Source: Chloroflexota bacterium (GTDB lineage Bacteria > Chloroflexota > Anaerolineae > UBA1429). Taken from it: a stretch of 5,959 bases of DNA. Under the pieces are notes generated by a model. It was not told where the DNA came from and did no database searches. It saw nothing but the letters and a program-made list of their open reading frames with translations. The position numbers and the translations under genes were made by a program. The DNA is taken from assembly GCA_012513725.1 (NCBI GenBank), contig JAAZBQ010000309.1, forward strand, positions 1 through 5,959. Direction: 5' to 3'. Below are positions 5,401 through 5,959 of the stretch, one piece after another (position 1 is the stretch's first letter; each line of letters begins with the position of its first letter).

Positions 5401-5959
5401 TGCCGGGGGTGAGGCCTGTGAGCATCAGCGCGTGCTCGGTCAGCAAGTCGGCGTGCTCGACGGGCGCCAGTTCGTAGGCCGTGGTAAGGCCATAGTTCAC
5501 CACGCCCGTGGCGGCAACGTCGGTGGTCCAGCTGATCAGCGCTTTGGTCGTCCCCACGATCGCGGTAAGGCCCGTGATCACCGGCTCTGTCTGGCTCGGG
5601 GTTACGGCCAGCGCCTGCCCCTGAGCATCGCCGTCGTGGGCGTGCAGGGGGGCGGCGGTGTTCATCACATAGTCGATCGAGGCAACCAGGGCCGGCGGCT
5701 CGGGGCCAAAGTTGGACGCAAAGACGCCCGCAGCGCTCAGCACCAGCCGATGCGACAGGGATCCCGCCACCGACCAATCAGCGCCGTTACGCGAGTAGGA
5801 CAGCGACCACTCGTCGCCAACGCGCCCGACGCGCATAAAGGGGGGCGCCTCACCGACAGCGCCCAGGTCGACGTCGAGCAGTTGATTCAGCCTCCCCCCC
5901 GTGTACTCGAGGACAGTGGCGTACAGGCGCTCGCCATCCGTGTCAAAGCCAAAGAGGAG
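2480..5959 (-). CDS. Giant secreted multidomain surface protein (lectin-like, FN3-like, Ig-like and InlB-B-like repeats), 5' end cut by window edge
   Basis: This is an extracellular mosaic protein with no visible enzyme domain; glycan binding or adhesion is the likely role by inference. The frame is open from the TAG at 2480-2482 to base 5959, giving 1159 residues (numbered from the right edge). Modules in order: end of a concanavalin/DUF1349-like lectin domain (1-112); FN3 or purple-acid-phosphatase-N-like domain (124-211); Ig-like domain ending AVDVLGNIGTATVTV (217-321); a second concanavalin/LamG-like domain with LKVWEQGTDEPDEWDL (323-534); second FN3-like domain (537-628); full copy of the first lectin type (633-849); four InlB-B-like repeats with GWxFxGWSG cores (853-1140); and tail LMLPLIYKLRPSQ. 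The ATG at 5836 (residue 42) is not the start: it falls inside the first lectin module, where FMRVGRVGDEWSLSYSRNG aligns with YMRITRVGNTWTVSHSTDG of the second. Only two cysteines are visible (643 and 876), as expected for an exported protein. No LPXTG motif or terminal membrane helix is present. A signal peptide must lie outside the window. Confidence 0.85.
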   Translation of the reverse strand, partial: LLFGFDTDGERLYATVLEYTGGRLNQLLDVDLGAVGEAPPFMRVGRVGDEWSLSYSRNGADWSVAGSLSHRLVLSAAGVFASNFGPEPPALVASIDYVMNTAAPLHAHDGDAQGQALAVTPSQTEPVITGLTAIVGTTKALISWTTDVAATGVVNYGLTTAYELAPVEHADLLTEHALMLTGLTPGTLYHVQVSSTASGLTTTTNPFTIVTDPASVDPNPVVDVWYGTDQTFGAFGKPQEWVNILGNVSDDEGIDALSFTLNAGPVRDLTIGPDNMRVAEEGDFNVEIGWNELQPGANQVVITAVDVLGNIGTATVTVHNEYDVTKVWPIPYSVDWSTVTDILDVAQPIDGYWVVEGDTVRPGNPGPLSYDRLLGIGDVAWQDYEVTVPITIHQFYGQDPGVGILTRWKGHTGSGQPSSSYPFGGLGWYRYPSFSGSPELKISGNDFDIARDPSRRLELGVTYVFKMRVWTQATGSLANQQQWYMLKVWEQGTDEPDEWDLSGSETYLGDRYGSIALLAHRTDATFGPVAITEIPPEEGIILSNILVDATDTSATVTWRSSEPGTGMVEYGLTTAYELGAPTSSLIAPEFTINIGGLAPNTEYHFRVTTTPAAGEPAVSRDLTFSTDGPPDASTIRSDDFNACLLDTSMWQLYNPYGDAVFGIQGTHTEDAHLLLRVPGGVTHDINTAGLRAPRVMQAANDTDFQVEVKFESALSEKTQHQGVLVMHQEPIAAHDNDYVHFDFYSDGEQVNLWVAVFPNERRGVIMNEAILDNGTVPLYMRITRVGNTWTVSHSTDGSTWVEHEPFDFGLEVTSIGITGGNTGWSNAPAIDVLVDYFFNTSSPISPEDGDRANLLNTTIVGQGTISKTPDTESYVCGQRVTLTATPADGWKFAGWSGSLSSTTNPLIVTMNRTLNMTATFTQGDFSLTTHVEGEGRVDADPQKDAYEEDDVVTLTALPAAGWDFVGWSGDVTGTDNPTTITITGHNDVTATFEPADALALTVNTVGQGTVARDPDMAAYVAGTEVTLTAMPAEGWVFTGWSGDLSGNQNPTTITMDSVKTVTATFIAVEDGHTLNTAVEGQGRVDVSPAKDVYDEGEVVTLTAVPDPGWSFVGWSGDLTGSDNPATITVNDDITITATFEQSAPADLMLPLIYKLRPSQ
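2483..2539 (-). other. C-terminal LMLPLIYK tail of the surface protein, possible surface-retention signature
   Basis: After the last repeat the protein ends in a 19-residue tail, QSAPADLMLPLIYKLRPSQ. A short hydrophobic LPL(I/V)xK element near the end, followed by a few polar or basic residues, is a pattern I recall at the end of many secreted Chloroflexota proteins (YLPLVLK-like). It is too short to span a membrane and is not a sortase motif. A role in anchoring or secretion is inference only. Confidence 0.4.
2540..3403 (-). repeat. Four tandem InlB-B-like (GWSG) protein repeats arranged A-B-A'-B'
   Basis: Four units of about 69 residues occupy 3197-3403 (A), 2981-3187 (B), 2762-2968 (A') and 2540-2746 (B'). 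Each has VTLTAxP, the core GWxFxGWSG, an NP dipeptide and a closing TATF, matching the divergent InlB B-repeat type of beta-grasp repeats on bacterial surface proteins. Units A and A' share VGQGT, a PD dipeptide and YVxG. Units B and B' share VEGxGRVD, KDxYxE, VVTLTA and FVGWSGDxTGxDNP. The alternation indicates duplication of a two-repeat block of about 438 bases. The first unit is the most divergent (SLSSTTNPLIVTM) and carries the only repeat cysteine. Such repeats normally serve as stalks or adhesive modules. Confidence 0.85.
3413..4063 (-). repeat. Complete copy of the DUF1349/concanavalin-like lectin module in the surface protein
   Basis: Residues 633-849 (edge numbering) form a beta-rich jelly-roll-like module starting SDDFNACLLDTSMWQLYNP and ending VDYFFNTSSPISPEDGD. 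It contains DYVHFDFYSDG and YMRITRVGNTWTVSHSTDGS, typical of DUF1349-like carbohydrate-associated domains. The end of a homologous copy covers 5624-5959, closing with IDYVMNTAAPLHAHDGD. The two copies show that the module was duplicated within the gene. Ligand unknown. Confidence 0.65.
4076..4351 (-). repeat. Second FN3-like module of the surface protein
   Basis: Residues 537-628 fit an FN3 or purple-acid-phosphatase N-terminal-like fold: ATVTWRSSEPGTGMVEYG, then YGLTTAYEL, then LAPNTEYHFRVTTTP. It pairs with the module at 5327-5590, with which it shares the exact nonapeptide YGLTTAYEL and the LxPxTxYHxxV pattern. It links the LamG-like domain to the complete lectin module. Confidence 0.7.
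4358..4993 (-). other. Concanavalin/LamG-like domain within the surface protein
   Basis: Residues 323-534 are aromatic- and glycine-rich with a beta-sandwich look: GYWVVEGDTVRPGNPG, QDYEVTVPITIHQFYG, GWYRYPSFSG, YVFKMRVW and WYMLKVWEQGTDEPDEWDL, ending GPVAITEI. This order (coated edge strands, measured extent, then KVWxxGTxEP) resembles LamG/DUF1080-type concanavalin-like domains. It is not a close copy of the two DUF1349-like modules. Carbohydrate binding is plausible but not shown. Confidence 0.5.
4997..5311 (-). other. Ig-like module within the surface protein
   Basis: Residues 217-321 begin DPNPVVDVWYG and end in AVDVLGNIGTATVTVHNEYDV, the closing-strand pattern of bacterial Ig-like or cadherin-like modules. 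The middle contains ISDD-like acidic turns (NVSDDEGIDALSFTLN) and WNELQPGANQVVITA. It sits between the first FN3-like module and the LamG-like domain and probably acts as a spacer. Confidence 0.55.
5327..5590 (-). repeat. First FN3-like module of the surface protein
   Basis: Residues 124-211 contain ALISWTTDVAATGVVNYG, YGLTTAYEL, LTPGTLYHVQVSSTA and end in PFTIVTD, a standard FN3 or purple-acid-phosphatase-N pattern. It is homologous to the module at 4076-4351 and follows the truncated first lectin module. Confidence 0.7.

Noticed and set aside
5310..5777. Minus-strand open frame of 155 codons inside the surface-protein gene
   Set aside because: It is an alternate frame of the FN3/lectin region with Arg-rich shadow composition.

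Overview
The window is GC-rich and gene-dense, and every supported gene is on the minus strand. In transcription order (right to left) it holds the 3' part of a very large secreted, repeat-rich surface protein (2480 to the right edge), a three-domain SAM-dependent methyltransferase of the sugar C-methyltransferase type (about 1194-2402), and the 5' part of a multi-pass oligosaccharide/polysaccharide flippase (1109 to the left edge). No RNA gene, insertion sequence, CRISPR array or attachment site was seen, and no stretch longer than about 85 bases lacks a gene.

Both edge genes are cut. The large protein is open all the way to base 5959. The ATG at 5836 that looks like a start lies inside a lectin-like module whose second, complete copy has a methionine at the matching place. 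At least 1159 residues are visible: the end of a first concanavalin-like module, an FN3-like module, an Ig-like module, a second lectin/LamG-like module, a second FN3-like module, a full copy of the first lectin-like module, four Trp-rich InlB-B-like repeats in an A-B-A'-B' order, and a short tail with the motif LMLPLIYK. No catalytic domain is visible. The flippase is open to base 3 (369 residues visible) and lacks its last transmembrane segments.

The two gaps between genes are short (77 and 84 bases) and each contains an inverted repeat. The one at 2422-2458 is very stable (16-bp arms, one mismatch, 5-nt loop) and sits between the large gene and the methyltransferase ribosome binding site. 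It has no U-run, so it could be an atypical terminator or a processing/attenuation element.

Taxonomic inference: GC-rich DNA, mosaic secreted proteins built from FN3, concanavalin-like and GWSG repeats, and a C-terminal LPL(I/V)xK tail recall secreted proteins of Chloroflexota (Anaerolineae/Caldilineae-like). This is from memory of that group and is moderate to weak. Functionally the window looks like part of a cell-surface glycan locus: the methyltransferase would modify an NDP-sugar, the flippase would export the lipid-linked glycan, and the lectin-rich protein would act outside the cell, perhaps binding glycan. The link between the surface protein and the two glycan genes rests only on adjacency and shared strand.
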